DNA of 64,000 nt from a virus (IMGVR_UViG_3300022935_000010:43116-107115); one strand, 5' to 3'. Counted from the first letter of the stretch, positions 39,733-50,527 are shown. Program-made: numbers and translations. Notes: generated by a model from the letters alone, not told the origin.

Positions 39733-42700
39733 ATGGCTGATAGGCATTTAAGATTTTATAATAAACAGGGAAATCCTTTAAATTTTGAGTATGTTGGAGC
39801 TACAGCTTCAACTCCCTTAACTTACACTTTCAATTACGAGACCTCTTCTGGAAATACAACACCCGCTGCTGGTAAGGTTTCTTTGATATCTTTATCTAGT
39901 AATGTGATCTATTTGAACAGTGTTGATCTTAACGGTTTTAACATTAGCCAATGGGCAGAAACAGTAAATACCAAAACCCAGCAGGGCGGAAAAATAAGTT
40001 TAAAGCTTAATATACAACCTGCTAATGTAATTGTTGCTGCTATATCTTCAGCTTCGGTTGCTTCTGGGATTGTTACACTAAACCTAAGTTCGTTTACTGG
40101 ACCCTCCGCAATATCGAATGGGAATATTGCTTATTGTGAAACCTTGTCGCAGGACCTTCCTGGCGGTTATTTTAAGGGAAGTATATTCTTTGAACCCGTT
40201 TCTGCTGGTCTGTACGAGAATGAGCAGATTTTTGTTTTGCAAGAGTTTAAGGATTCTTCGAGTGGATTAAACTTTATAGGGTTTCCACATACTGGTGCTA
40301 CGGGAGCTACCGGATCACCCTTATGGAGATCGAGATGGGAAAATGATTCCTATGGTGATGTAGATGTTTCTAATGTTATCTTCACGTATAAGATAACTGA
40401 GAATGATCCCGAACTTGGGGGTGATCCTACTATAACAAACTACCAAAATATAGTTTTTCCGGTAGTTCAAAATGCTTCTGATCTCTATTCAAACGGTTAT
40501 GTTTCTACTCCAGAAGCAGCAACACCTTCAAGGTCTCTTCAGATAAACATCGCAATTAATGCCCCTGAGCAGGGAGCAGAGGTATACGAGAGAAAGCTTA
40601 TAGTAGAAGATATTACTTCAGGATCCCCCTCTAAGGTTGCTGAAATAGAATTCTATGGACAGGTGGTTGGTTCTGACGAAAGACTTGACGTACTTACAAG
40701 AAATCTTGGTAGAGCATTTTTGGCTGAAGATTCAACTATTCTTAGAAATCACGATCCAGATGAACCACTTCCTGATTACATTGAGATAAATGAGAAAAGA
40801 AAGGAATTGATGGTAGCTGGGGAAGAGATCTTCCCCTACATAGGAAGTTATAAGGGATTAATAGGTGCTCTTAAATTCTTTGGTTACCAAGACCTGAGGA
40901 TAAAGGAATATTGGCTTAATTTAAATTACCAAAGAGTAAATCTTACACCTCTCCAGGAAAATAAAATATTCTTAGACAATTACAACAATACCAAGACGCC
41001 AAACCAAACGGTTTTGATTGCTGACGTCCTTGATAATGAAAATAGTGGTAAGTACAGGCTAGAGCAAACATATGGACCTAACTCGGATGGTGAATATGTA
41101 CTTGATGTCTCGTCTGAAAATACACTTGTTCCTTCAAGGACTTATAAGAAGACCTCTTTATTTGGTCTCTATTATGACATCAATACTACTTCCTCCCAAG
41201 AGGATCCTTATGGATATCCTGTCACCCCAGAATCCTTTACCTTTACTCAAGAGGAAGTCCTTGTTAAACTTTTTGCACTTAAGGAAAGACTTAAGCAAAG
41301 TTATCTTCCACTCAATGCCAGGATAATTGATATAACTGGTGAGGGTGTTTATTATAATGTTTATAACACAAAAGCTTGGTCCGATACTTTAGAAAGAGAT
41401 GAGATTGACTCCGGTAACAATATTAATTTTATAACTAATCCAGATTTTGGGTTTATAGAAGATCTTAGAGCATTTGGTATAAGAACTGACGCTAAGTCTA
41501 TCCAATCCCCTATGAACTATAATAATGTGGTTGATATAGATGTGCAAGTTATAGGGCCTTCTGGAGATGCTTTTAGGTTCTCCACAACAAATACATTAAA
41601 CCCGACACTCTCAATACAAAGGGGAAGGGAATATAATTTCAATCTTGTTACAAGCGGATTTGATCTTTACTTTACTACTGATGCTTCTTTAGCTCAGGTA
41701 GATCCTGTTGGAATTTCAAATAATGGTTCAACCGGCGGTGTTGTTAGAATAGGTGTTAATCCTAGTGCAACTGGCCCATATTATTACTACTCCTCCGTTA
41801 ATCCTTCTAAGATGAATGGAACCGTAACAATTACGGATTCTCCGGTTTCCGATTTTGGTAATGTAGTTAAACCGCTTCATAATAACCAAAGATATACCGC
41901 AAGTCAAAATGCAAGCCTTTTAACTGCTATTTCTAATTTTTACACCAAGAAAATGAATGGTGAGATTAGAAACCTTGGCGATAACATTTCGACATCATTC
42001 CCTATTGAAGATTGCGGGGTTGATATAGGAATGCCTGTGGTGCTTGAATTTATTCCTGACACCTGGGATTGGGATGAAATGGGCATGTCTTGGGACTCTT
42101 TAGAACTTCCTTCTTTTACTTTGAGTGATAGTAGGTCACTTACTTGGAGAACAATAGATTTCTCAGCTTACAACGAGATAGAATGGGTTATAAACAAGTC
42201 CCAAAACCAGGTTGGTTCTGGTTATAATTTTTCATATAGGGGCTATGCAGTTGATTTTTATAAGTTAGCTCACTTTTTACCATATACCGGCGAGTATGAC
42301 GTTACCTGTTATCTGTATGATGCTTTTAACTTTAAAAATAGGAAAATTGTTAAATCCTCCATCACAGTATCCCCCAGGACAACATTATTGGATGGGTGGA
42401 CAAGATATAGGGAGAATGAGAAATATTCTTGGGATTTAACCATTAGAGATTGGGATAGCTATGACTCCATGTGGGAATATCCAGCAGAGGGTAAAACCTA
42501 TGATGAAACTAAAAAAGAAATTCCAGAGGCAATATTAGATTTCGCTGTTTATGGTAATAATGCAATAGACGGACAGATATTTAAGGTTGGAAAAAATGTA
42601 CCTGCTATAGGTGCTTCGGGGAATATCCGACTAAATCAGAACATACTAAGTGTTTCGAGGATTTATTCTACTTTGATATCTGGTAGTCAATATGGCTTTG

Positions 42701-43764
42701 CTAATGTGTTTACTACACAACCTCATAATTTTGTAGAAGGATCTGAGGTGTTTATAACTGGTAGTATTGACGACTTGAATAAATCTTGGAAAGTGTCTAT
42801 CCCATCTGGGGCCACTGGATATTCTTTCCAAATTCCCTATATCTTGAGTAATCAAGCGGGTGTAGGTGCTACGTCTGGTCCTTCCTCGATTGCTGGGGGT
42901 ACTGGATATTATGTACTTCCCGATTCATATCCAGCACAAAAGGTAACTGGTGGTGGATCTATTAGTGTTTCCATAAATGGTAGAGTAATAGGTGCAACAT
43001 CTTCGGGTTCTAATTTGCAATCTACAGCTAACTCGATTATTAAGGAGATAAACTCAGTTGTTACACAACCCGACTATTTTGCCCAGACTTTTGATCCTAC
43101 AGAGAATCCAGTAAATGTGAATCTAGTTGCTGATACTGAAAGTGGCAATATTGGAAATGGTGATAAAATAACTGTTGCCCTAACTGGATCTTTAATTCTG
43201 GCTTCTGCAGATAGTGAACTTTCTGGTGGTGCTACTGGAGGATTTAGATATGTCGATTGGGATGCTTCTTCCGGAACAAATCCGGTTGAGAATTTAAAAT
43301 ACTTCGGTACTAAAAACCTTAAGTGGCAAACTTTTACCAATGCTTCTTGGGATAATGCTTATGCACATTCTTGGGATGATTTTGAATATGAAAACGGATG
43401 GCTTGGTGGATATGAAATCCACAGTTCAAAGCCTGGAGATAACGTAAAGGCAAGTGTTGGCAATGAGACATTACCTTTCCCAATTGGTGTAACCTTTACT
43501 GCTAGCTCTGGTACTGGTGCTTCTGCAAGTTTAACTCTTGGATCAGCGGCAAGTCAATTAAATGCTTCTAATGATCCTAACATTACTAATTTTTACTATA
43601 GAGTAATTCCAGAGACATCAACTGCTACATTAACTACTGCAGGACCGACTTCGGTGTCTATTTATCCATTTGCTGCTACTGGAGGAACGGGGGCTGTTCC
43701 AGCATCAGTTCCTGGTGCACCACCGCCTTTGTTAGTATCCTTCACGGTAGCAACAGGACCATAA
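39733..43764 (+). CDS. Large baseplate wedge protein (gp7-like candidate)
   Basis: 1343 aa. IFPYIGSYKGLIGALKFFGY near 365-384, followed by DLRIKEYW, resembles the core of tail protein I/wedge proteins that contact gp6. A collagen-like TGATGATGS lies near 193. A PKD-like beta domain (TGEYDVTCYLYDAFNFKNR) lies near 850, followed by Trp-rich repeats (WDLTIRDWDSYDSMW). The C-terminus is Gly/Thr/Ser-rich. Size and place after gp6 suit a gp7 equivalent. Homology to gp7 is inferred from context more than sequence. Confidence 0.5.
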   Translation: MADRHLRFYNKQGNPLNFEYVGATASTPLTYTFNYETSSGNTTPAAGKVSLISLSSNVIYLNSVDLNGFNISQWAETVNTKTQQGGKISLKLNIQPANVIVAAISSASVASGIVTLNLSSFTGPSAISNGNIAYCETLSQDLPGGYFKGSIFFEPVSAGLYENEQIFVLQEFKDSSSGLNFIGFPHTGATGATGSPLWRSRWENDSYGDVDVSNVIFTYKITENDPELGGDPTITNYQNIVFPVVQNASDLYSNGYVSTPEAATPSRSLQINIAINAPEQGAEVYERKLIVEDITSGSPSKVAEIEFYGQVVGSDERLDVLTRNLGRAFLAEDSTILRNHDPDEPLPDYIEINEKRKELMVAGEEIFPYIGSYKGLIGALKFFGYQDLRIKEYWLNLNYQRVNLTPLQENKIFLDNYNNTKTPNQTVLIADVLDNENSGKYRLEQTYGPNSDGEYVLDVSSENTLVPSRTYKKTSLFGLYYDINTTSSQEDPYGYPVTPESFTFTQEEVLVKLFALKERLKQSYLPLNARIIDITGEGVYYNVYNTKAWSDTLERDEIDSGNNINFITNPDFGFIEDLRAFGIRTDAKSIQSPMNYNNVVDIDVQVIGPSGDAFRFSTTNTLNPTLSIQRGREYNFNLVTSGFDLYFTTDASLAQVDPVGISNNGSTGGVVRIGVNPSATGPYYYYSSVNPSKMNGTVTITDSPVSDFGNVVKPLHNNQRYTASQNASLLTAISNFYTKKMNGEIRNLGDNISTSFPIEDCGVDIGMPVVLEFIPDTWDWDEMGMSWDSLELPSFTLSDSRSLTWRTIDFSAYNEIEWVINKSQNQVGSGYNFSYRGYAVDFYKLAHFLPYTGEYDVTCYLYDAFNFKNRKIVKSSITVSPRTTLLDGWTRYRENEKYSWDLTIRDWDSYDSMWEYPAEGKTYDETKKEIPEAILDFAVYGNNAIDGQIFKVGKNVPAIGASGNIRLNQNILSVSRIYSTLISGSQYGFANVFTTQPHNFVEGSEVFITGSIDDLNKSWKVSIPSGATGYSFQIPYILSNQAGVGATSGPSSIAGGTGYYVLPDSYPAQKVTGGGSISVSINGRVIGATSSGSNLQSTANSIIKEINSVVTQPDYFAQTFDPTENPVNVNLVADTESGNIGNGDKITVALTGSLILASADSELSGGATGGFRYVDWDASSGTNPVENLKYFGTKNLKWQTFTNASWDNAYAHSWDDFEYENGWLGGYEIHSSKPGDNVKASVGNETLPFPIGVTFTASSGTGASASLTLGSAASQLNASNDPNITNFYYRVIPETSTATLTTAGPTSVSIYPFAATGGTGAVPASVPGAPPPLLVSFTVATGP

Positions 43765-43777
43765 AATACAGAAAAGA

Positions 43778-45400
43778 ATGGCTTCAAATATTCAAATATA
43801 CGAGACACAATCAGTTATCTATACGGATACAACCTCTGGTGGATTTCCTCCGTATTCTAGAAGATGGAACTTCACAGGTGGAAATATTTCAAGTGCTACT
43901 GGTGCCACTGCTTTGGTTAGATATAACAACCCCGGTACATATACCGCAACATTAACTGTAACTGATTTTAATAACATAACAGCATCTTTTTCTTCAACTA
44001 ATGGTATAGAGGTATTAGCATCTTCTGTTTCTGCATCGTTTACAGTTAATCCGACTTTGATCCTGATGGATCAGTCTACACAGTTTACCGACACTTCAAC
44101 AGGTGCACCTGAGGATCCAACTTCTTTTCAATGGGACGTTGGTGGATCATCATATTCTACATCACAAAATCCAACACTTAGCTATGATAATTGGCAGAAC
44201 GTACCGGGAGCAGCTCTTAGTGCACTTCCTGGTGCCACTGTAAGTGTTACTGTTGAATTAACTGCTACTAGCTCTTTTGGTAGTGATTCAGCATCTTCTT
44301 CCGTAAGTGTAAAAAAGCTGGGGCAAACAACAGTCAACACTATAAACAAGAGTTCTGGAGGACTTTCTTATTACCCGGAGGTTTCTATTATATCAACTGG
44401 AGTTAGAGCTTCTGCTTTTGGATATCCAACTAGCTCTGAAATTTTTGAGCTAGATTATTCGTCCGCTAAAGTCCAGGTTGTAGATGGATTCCATTCTACC
44501 CAAGAAGAAGCTTACATATTGATGACTGGTCTTGGTGGAATTCCATCTTTTGTAACAGAGGGGGTTGCTCGAGTTAATGGATATCTAGTAATTGAGGATG
44601 CGCTTTATGGTTTGGGTGTTCCTGAAATTTCAGTTGGAAAATACATATGGGACCGTGTTAACTCTGGAGGCCCAGTTACGTCACTTTACTTTGCAGACGA
44701 TGGATCAACAGGAAATTTAACAGATCTTATTACCACTACTGGTTATAGCACAACATTGGTTGCTTCGATAATGGATAATCTATATCCTCAACTCAACTCT
44801 ACCCAAAGTGATTATTGGAGTCCTGCTTTCCCGCTCACCACTGTGAGCATAACAGGAAAAAATCCGGTTATTTATGCTACCCAATATTTCACTAATAGGT
44901 CCATTACCGGAGTCAACTACGAGGTCTATATTGATATAAATGGTGGAAGTACAAGGATTACATGTGCGTTCAACGCTAATTCGGGTCAGGGTAACGAAAG
45001 TGGTGGTAATTTTGAATACTATGTAATGCAGGATGTTGCTGGTAATAGTGGTGCTGCAACTCAGCTTAATGCCGCCATTACTGCAACTCTTGGGAGCACG
45101 AGTGATATCGAGTTTACTGCTGTTCAGGACTTTAATATTAATTCCAGTGGAACCCCAGCTAGTTATTATGGGTTAAAAATGGAGGTAAAGAATACTTCAA
45201 TTGAATCGGTGGTGTTAGGGGATAACTCTACAACATTAAATGCCACATATAGTCTTAACTTAGCCCCATTCACATACCAATATAGTAGCGGGTCAGCAGG
45301 AATTATTTCTTGTTCTGGAATGCCACCACAATTAAACCTAGGATTTGACGACTATTTTACAACAGGAAAATCCATAAATTATGGTGGTTCTATATTCTAA
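43778..45400 (+). CDS. PKD-domain tail protein
   Basis: 540 aa. Two PKD (Ig-like) domains: YNNPGTYTATLTVTDFNN near 47-64 closes the first, and VSASFTVNPTLILMDQST, TFTDTST-like and SVTVELTATSSFGSD segments (about 84-180) form the second. The rest is beta-rich, with alternating Ser/Gly strands and no motif recognised. PKD domains on virions commonly bind surface polysaccharide. It lies between the large wedge protein and the propeller protein, so it probably decorates the baseplate. Confidence 0.6.
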   Translation: MASNIQIYETQSVIYTDTTSGGFPPYSRRWNFTGGNISSATGATALVRYNNPGTYTATLTVTDFNNITASFSSTNGIEVLASSVSASFTVNPTLILMDQSTQFTDTSTGAPEDPTSFQWDVGGSSYSTSQNPTLSYDNWQNVPGAALSALPGATVSVTVELTATSSFGSDSASSSVSVKKLGQTTVNTINKSSGGLSYYPEVSIISTGVRASAFGYPTSSEIFELDYSSAKVQVVDGFHSTQEEAYILMTGLGGIPSFVTEGVARVNGYLVIEDALYGLGVPEISVGKYIWDRVNSGGPVTSLYFADDGSTGNLTDLITTTGYSTTLVASIMDNLYPQLNSTQSDYWSPAFPLTTVSITGKNPVIYATQYFTNRSITGVNYEVYIDINGGSTRITCAFNANSGQGNESGGNFEYYVMQDVAGNSGAATQLNAAITATLGSTSDIEFTAVQDFNINSSGTPASYYGLKMEVKNTSIESVVLGDNSTTLNATYSLNLAPFTYQYSSGSAGIISCSGMPPQLNLGFDDYFTTGKSINYGGSIF

Positions 45401-45421
45401 AATTTTGATAAATACTAAATA

Positions 45422-48400
45422 ATGCCAACAACCTTTTTCTATATCAATACAGCAGCACTTGACTCCTTTGGGGATGTTTGGTGTGTGGGTCGTGACCTAA
45501 CCAAGTATGACGGCGAAAGCTGGGACTATTACAATTATCAGAATTCTGTGGTTCCTAGCAACTCACCATATTTTCTAGACACAAGGTCAATTTCAATTGA
45601 TAATGAGAACAGCAAGTGGGTTGGATGTGCAGTAACTGCTTCACTTTCACAGGACCTTGTTTTTGTTGCGAAAGGTAGCCAAGCAGCAACTGGTACAAGC
45701 TGGAATCTAAGCCAGTTTGGTGATTATTCTTTGCAATCACCTAACTGGGAAGTACCAACAATTTACGCAAGTCCTTATTCTGAGGAGGTCATTGCATTTA
45801 TATCTCCTCTCAATGGTGGTGCAGGGACAGGGGGAACCGGAAATACAGGTGTTACTGGAGGTTACCTTTGGAGATATGATAAAGTGGCAGAAGAATGGAG
45901 TGAGGTTTCTCCTGGATATACTTGGCCCCACATTTATGAAATCACTGCAAAAGGTGATAACGGAGATTACTTTGAATATTATTTGAGTACTAATGATGGA
46001 TTACAAACTATACCACAGGGTAATTTGGATCCTATTACTTTGGATAATGGTGAGCTTGCAATAAAGCAGATGAACAAATTTAATTCGCTTACATCTGGAA
46101 TAGGTGGTGACACGGTTTATAGTGTTTCCTTTGATGAAGATGGTAATTATTGGGCAGGTACCGAAAATGGTATTACCTACTGGGATGGCAAGAAATTCTA
46201 TAACTGGAATGTTGCTGGAGCAGATGGTGTAACTAAGGTGGTAGCCAGGAAAAATGGACATGTATTCTTTAGGATAGGAAATCCATTTGATCAGCCCTCA
46301 ACTTCTAATGGATTCTATCATTTTAATGGTAGCACATTTACTCATCTAACATCTTCAAACACAAATCTTCCGGATAATAGAGTTATCCAGCTGATGAAAG
46401 TTGAAGAGAAATCAAATGCTGGCTCGCTTAAAATTTACGAGGACGATCTTTGGATCGTGGCTGGAAATAATATTTGTTTGTTTGATTACACGATGCCACA
46501 TATTTACGGTACATCTAAATACACAGGTACAACAGGTTGGAATTTCGTTTATTATACCCATACAACGGAAGGCGGGACTACAGATACTGCTAGATTACCA
46601 AAAGCAGACAAATATACATGGAAGTATCCAACGTGGAGAGGATATGATAACGAATACCTCAAGAACCAACATCCCGGTTTGGACCCAAGGAATTTATTTC
46701 TAGAAACAGATTTCAAGGATATTGCAAGTGGAGTTGCTGGAAGACAACCGTATTGGAACGATGGAGTTATTCCAGAATACGATCAAGTCGAATTAGCCAA
46801 ACTTATTCCTGATGCTGAGTGGTTAATAGATACCACGTCATTTACTGTCACCTCAACTTCAAGGTACAAGCATTACAATATTGTAACGGGTTATTCCTCA
46901 GAGTCATCAATTAACTTTGGGGGGAAAAATAACCTTGAGCCCAATTATACTGTAAGTAATCCAAATCCTACAAACTTTGCTGGCGGAACTGGTGATTTAG
47001 GATTTGTTGCTCTCTATACGGATGGTGGACAAGTGAAGAGTGTAATTCCGTTCAGAGGATTTGGTACAAGAGTTTATAGTGCTGTCCCAGCGGTAGACAA
47101 TTCTTCGATCTTTGTTCTTGGTACGTTCAAGAAATTTATTGAGGCAAGGGAACTGGTTTACTCTAGTAAATATCCAGGTGCATCTGCTATGACTGTAACT
47201 GGCATAACCGGACCAACTGGTGGTCCTGTTGGATTCTCAAACATTGCTACTCCTGGTTTAACTGCATCTGCGTCTTCAGAATACGGATGGATCTTAAATG
47301 GAGCAACTGGGGCAACTTCTGGGATATTTTTGCCAGAAACCTCTATATTAAGCGATACTGAAGCAATATTCATTGCTGAGGTCGAGGCTGATCTTGGGAA
47401 CAAGGTTAGTTACGGTGACATGGATTTTTCCTCTGATACCTCTCCTTTAAATCAATTCTCGTTGAAGAACTTTAGATATTTCCCTGGTGCAAGTGGTAGT
47501 TTTGATCCATCAGGTGTAATAGATGCTAATTTTTCTCCGCCTTCGGAAATAGTCAATTTAGCCCTTTCAATATCTAACAATTCAGTAAGAGTAACATCTA
47601 ATTATATCGGTGGAATATCAACTCTAAAAGATGGATGGTTAGATCTAAGTGATTTACCGAATTCATCCCCCTTTGTTTTTTCAAGTAAGGACGGCGGAAC
47701 CTACGATAGGAGTGGTAGTGTGATAGACCTAGATTCAGGTCTTTCTCTTAGAAATGCTTATGGTGTAGGATTGACTGGTAATTCAACTTCCAGTCTGGAT
47801 GGAATTTCATCTCTTGAAAACTCTTTGACTTATTTGCTCTTTGGTACTTCGACAAGGGATGTTATTTCTAGAGGGATAACTTTCACACACCCAAACCCCG
47901 GGTATTCTTATCCATTTTTTATTCTGAATGATTTTAATCACTCACCTTTAACTGGAGCTTTTGTTAAAAATTCAGGGGGTACTGGATCTGGATATACTTC
48001 TTGGTATAATACAATATCTGGGTATAAGTCTGGTAATCAGTATTATTTGAATTCCCTTTATACTGATTCACCAACACTTTCTCCAGCTTCTCCTTCTGGA
48101 GTACTTTCTGACATAGGAACGTCAGGCGGAGCTAATATGCTTACAATATCTCTTAAGCCTGGTGGTACTTACATGATGTTATCTTCTTCTGAAGTTCTCC
48201 CTGAAAGTTATGGAAGTCCTTATCTATCATCAATTAGTGACCAAAGCGATGCATTGCCTGACGGTGATCAGTACACGGCAATATATTATCCACAGACTGC
48301 TGGAGTGACTGGCGGAGGTCATAATATAATAAAGAGAAATGTTACTGGGACAAGTATAGATTCGTTCTCAACTTTTGGACAAGGAAATACTGGGGACCAG

Positions 48401-49090
48401 AGCAGATTAAGGATGTATGTTGGCCATCGTATGGATTTATTTGTAGCTGGGTCTAGTGCTGGAGTAACAGGGCCTCCTGGATTACCATACAGTTCTGCTA
48501 CTGGATCCTTCGTTTCGTTCTTAGAAAGCTATAAACCAGGTATTGGAAAGGATATGGGTAACATTATTTCTAGAGCTGGTTCTGGGGCTTGGACTTGGGT
48601 AGATGTTCACAATTCAAATTCAGACCTTTTTGTACCTATGTTATCAACTGTTTTCTTAAGTAATTATGATTCTAAGATTTTTGGTAAGAATAGTAATAGA
48701 TGGAAATTAACCAATGCACTTACCAACGAAGTACTGCTTGACATAAAAGACATACCTTATTTCATATACACATTTGCACAATCTGGATATTTTTCGATAC
48801 AAAATATTGTTGAGGATTGTGAAGGTAACGTTTATGAAATATCAAAGCCAGCTTTTGTAAAAGTTGTCGACCAAACGGTTCCTGTACCTTCGGATCCAAA
48901 TCCAGATTATGTAAATTCTGCTGATTATGGTTACAGAAAACAAACTAACTATAACAACACACAGGAATACGAGGATCTAAGCAAAGATCTAAGTGAGGAA
49001 CAAAAAAAGATCATGCTAGAAAACATGATCCAGTTTGGATCTTCCCTAATTATCAGGGATAATCCTGATGCAACTTTTGATCAATTCTAA
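45422..49090 (+). CDS. Large tail protein with beta-propeller repeats
   Basis: 1222 aa. The N-terminal third has blades of the two-component-regulator propeller type: ALDSFGDVWCVGRDLTKYDG near 9-28, VSFDEDGNYWAGTENGITYW near 238-257. A later segment (LWIVAGNNICLFDY) agrees. It also has collagen-like bits (GTGGTGNTGVTGG). The middle is beta-rich, with Gly/Ser and further T-G-x-T-G sites. The C-terminus is helical (EYEDLSKDLSEEQKKIMLEN). A host-binding or adhesin-like baseplate protein is likely. The stop overlaps that of the minus-strand phoH gene by four bases. Confidence 0.6.
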   Translation: MPTTFFYINTAALDSFGDVWCVGRDLTKYDGESWDYYNYQNSVVPSNSPYFLDTRSISIDNENSKWVGCAVTASLSQDLVFVAKGSQAATGTSWNLSQFGDYSLQSPNWEVPTIYASPYSEEVIAFISPLNGGAGTGGTGNTGVTGGYLWRYDKVAEEWSEVSPGYTWPHIYEITAKGDNGDYFEYYLSTNDGLQTIPQGNLDPITLDNGELAIKQMNKFNSLTSGIGGDTVYSVSFDEDGNYWAGTENGITYWDGKKFYNWNVAGADGVTKVVARKNGHVFFRIGNPFDQPSTSNGFYHFNGSTFTHLTSSNTNLPDNRVIQLMKVEEKSNAGSLKIYEDDLWIVAGNNICLFDYTMPHIYGTSKYTGTTGWNFVYYTHTTEGGTTDTARLPKADKYTWKYPTWRGYDNEYLKNQHPGLDPRNLFLETDFKDIASGVAGRQPYWNDGVIPEYDQVELAKLIPDAEWLIDTTSFTVTSTSRYKHYNIVTGYSSESSINFGGKNNLEPNYTVSNPNPTNFAGGTGDLGFVALYTDGGQVKSVIPFRGFGTRVYSAVPAVDNSSIFVLGTFKKFIEARELVYSSKYPGASAMTVTGITGPTGGPVGFSNIATPGLTASASSEYGWILNGATGATSGIFLPETSILSDTEAIFIAEVEADLGNKVSYGDMDFSSDTSPLNQFSLKNFRYFPGASGSFDPSGVIDANFSPPSEIVNLALSISNNSVRVTSNYIGGISTLKDGWLDLSDLPNSSPFVFSSKDGGTYDRSGSVIDLDSGLSLRNAYGVGLTGNSTSSLDGISSLENSLTYLLFGTSTRDVISRGITFTHPNPGYSYPFFILNDFNHSPLTGAFVKNSGGTGSGYTSWYNTISGYKSGNQYYLNSLYTDSPTLSPASPSGVLSDIGTSGGANMLTISLKPGGTYMMLSSSEVLPESYGSPYLSSISDQSDALPDGDQYTAIYYPQTAGVTGGGHNIIKRNVTGTSIDSFSTFGQGNTGDQSRLRMYVGHRMDLFVAGSSAGVTGPPGLPYSSATGSFVSFLESYKPGIGKDMGNIISRAGSGAWTWVDVHNSNSDLFVPMLSTVFLSNYDSKIFGKNSNRWKLTNALTNEVLLDIKDIPYFIYTFAQSGYFSIQNIVEDCEGNVYEISKPAFVKVVDQTVPVPSDPNPDYVNSADYGYRKQTNYNNTQEYEDLSKDLSEEQKKIMLENMIQFGSSLIIRDNPDATFDQF

Positions 49091-49719
49091 TTGTAAGAAT
49101 ATAGAAGCCTAAGTACCTCGTCAATTGACTCGTGCCTATGGTTGTCCTTTAGGGCAATATTATACACGTACATGGAGTCTTTTAGTTTGGGTACTTCGTG
49201 AATTGCTGAGTCATTTGCAAATTTCAAATCTATCTGCTGGCCATCACCACACAAAATCATTGTGGAATATTTACCAAGCCTACCAAGAACCATTCCTAGT
49301 TGCTGTTTGGTCAGGTTTTGGAATTCATCTACAATAACAACTGCGTTATCAAAAGTTCTTCCTCTAAAGTGGCTTAGAGAAACAAGCTCAATCACTTCAT
49401 CTTTTTCTAGCTTTTCTAAATGATCCGCTTTATTGTAAACTTTTCTCATATTCGACCTAATTGGAACTAGCCATGGTTCCATCTTTTCTTCTAGCGATCC
49501 AGGTAGGAATCCATTATCCTCATTAGAAACTGTTGGTCTTGTGATAACTATCTTTTCACATTGTTTTTTGAAAAGTCTATCCAAGGCTATTTGAACCGCT
49601 AAAAGTGTTTTACCACTACCAGCTTTACCTGTTATGAAATTAAATGGGTGTGTAAGTATCTGTGATTTTGCAGATTTTTGCTCCTCTGAAAGTGTGATTG
49701 AGAATTTGTTTTTGTCCAC
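49087..49719 (-). CDS. phoH: PhoH-like P-loop ATPase
   Basis: 210 aa. Walker A is GKAGSGKTLLA (31-41), followed by VITRPTVSNEDNGFLPGS near 58-75, which is a PhoH hallmark, then Walker B VVIVDEFQN near 127-135 and ILCGDGQQID. Length fits phage PhoH. Probable ATPase on RNA or nucleic acid; exact role in phages is unsettled. Start is GTG 49719, supported by an A-rich leader (AACAAATAAAAACAAACTCA); no in-frame ATG lies nearby. Second gene of a minus-strand pair inserted between tail genes. Confidence 0.9.
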   Translation of the reverse strand: MDKNKFSITLSEEQKSAKSQILTHPFNFITGKAGSGKTLLAVQIALDRLFKKQCEKIVITRPTVSNEDNGFLPGSLEEKMEPWLVPIRSNMRKVYNKADHLEKLEKDEVIELVSLSHFRGRTFDNAVVIVDEFQNLTKQQLGMVLGRLGKYSTMILCGDGQQIDLKFANDSAIHEVPKLKDSMYVYNIALKDNHRHESIDEVLRLLYSYN

Positions 49720-49730
49720 TGAGTTTGTTT

Positions 49731-50492
49731 TTATTTGTTATAGGTGATTTTCCACCCGTAGTTATCGACAAGATCCCTTAGCATAGGACTTTTAAGATGC
49801 TTGACCTGGTCAAAGAGATTGTGTTGATCGCTTCCATTTTTAAATTTAGCTGAGCTTTTTCTGAGAATGTATCCGTGATAGTGGCTTGCAAAGAAAGATA
49901 ACCATAAATCCTCTATAAACCAATATTTCTCTGGACATTCAAAGAGTTTTTTGTGCGAGAATATTTCCAGGTCACAAACCATGCCACCAGTACCACAATA
50001 ATCTACGGGTTCTCCCCCAGCAACGTTTACTCTATTGGCTGCACCATAATAGTTTAGTGTTTTAATCCTCCAAGCCCATTGGGATGATATTTCACCTTCC
50101 CTGGATTCTTTTATAAATATGTCTAGAGAATCTTTTCCAAATGTTTGGTCGTCGTCTACGAATACACAAAAATTCATAAATCCCGAATTTTTAAGAATGT
50201 GTCTTGCAAAATAGAATCTTCCGAATCCCCCTAGATTTTCACTGCTGTGGTATATGGTACATGGGAATTTTGAATTTTCTTCTAATATTTTTTGGAACAG
50301 ACCTGACTTTTCTTTGTTGTTATTCCATACATGAAGATGGAAGTTTTTAAAGTCTTGGTTGTTTAGCTGTTGTACTACATGGAGAAACCCTTCTTCCCTT
50401 TGCCAAGTACACATGATTACTGGAAGTATATGTGAGTCTGTGTTTTTGAGATCAGTATTTATATGTACAAGGTTTCCCTCTTCTAAGAGCAT
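49731..50492 (-). CDS. Glycosyltransferase family 2-like
   Basis: 254 aa with start ATG at 50492, chosen because it lies 24 bp from a promoter-like element; a TTG at 50543 would extend it by 17 residues. LPVIMCTWQREEGFLHVVQQ near 23-42 is the usual GT2 opening, and NFCVFVDDDQTFG holds the acidic D-D-D motif near 116. ENLGGFGRFYFAR is also typical. The GT-A fold adds a sugar from a nucleotide donor; the acceptor is unknown. 11 bp before phoH, probably one operon. Confidence 0.75.
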   Translation of the reverse strand: MLLEEGNLVHINTDLKNTDSHILPVIMCTWQREEGFLHVVQQLNNQDFKNFHLHVWNNNKEKSGLFQKILEENSKFPCTIYHSSENLGGFGRFYFARHILKNSGFMNFCVFVDDDQTFGKDSLDIFIKESREGEISSQWAWRIKTLNYYGAANRVNVAGGEPVDYCGTGGMVCDLEIFSHKKLFECPEKYWFIEDLWLSFFASHYHGYILRKSSAKFKNGSDQHNLFDQVKHLKSPMLRDLVDNYGWKITYNK

Positions 50493-50515
50493 GTTTATGT
50501 GTTTGAAAATAGTTT

Positions 50516-50527
50516 GATATATATTCG
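50516..50527. promoter_or_regulatory. Putative bidirectional promoter
   Basis: GATATATAT reads on the plus strand (50516-50524), 42 bp before the 50558 gene. The minus strand reads GAATATATATC (50526-50516), matching the form at 62842, 24 bp before ATG 50492. One palindromic AT element may serve both divergent operons. Confidence 0.4.
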
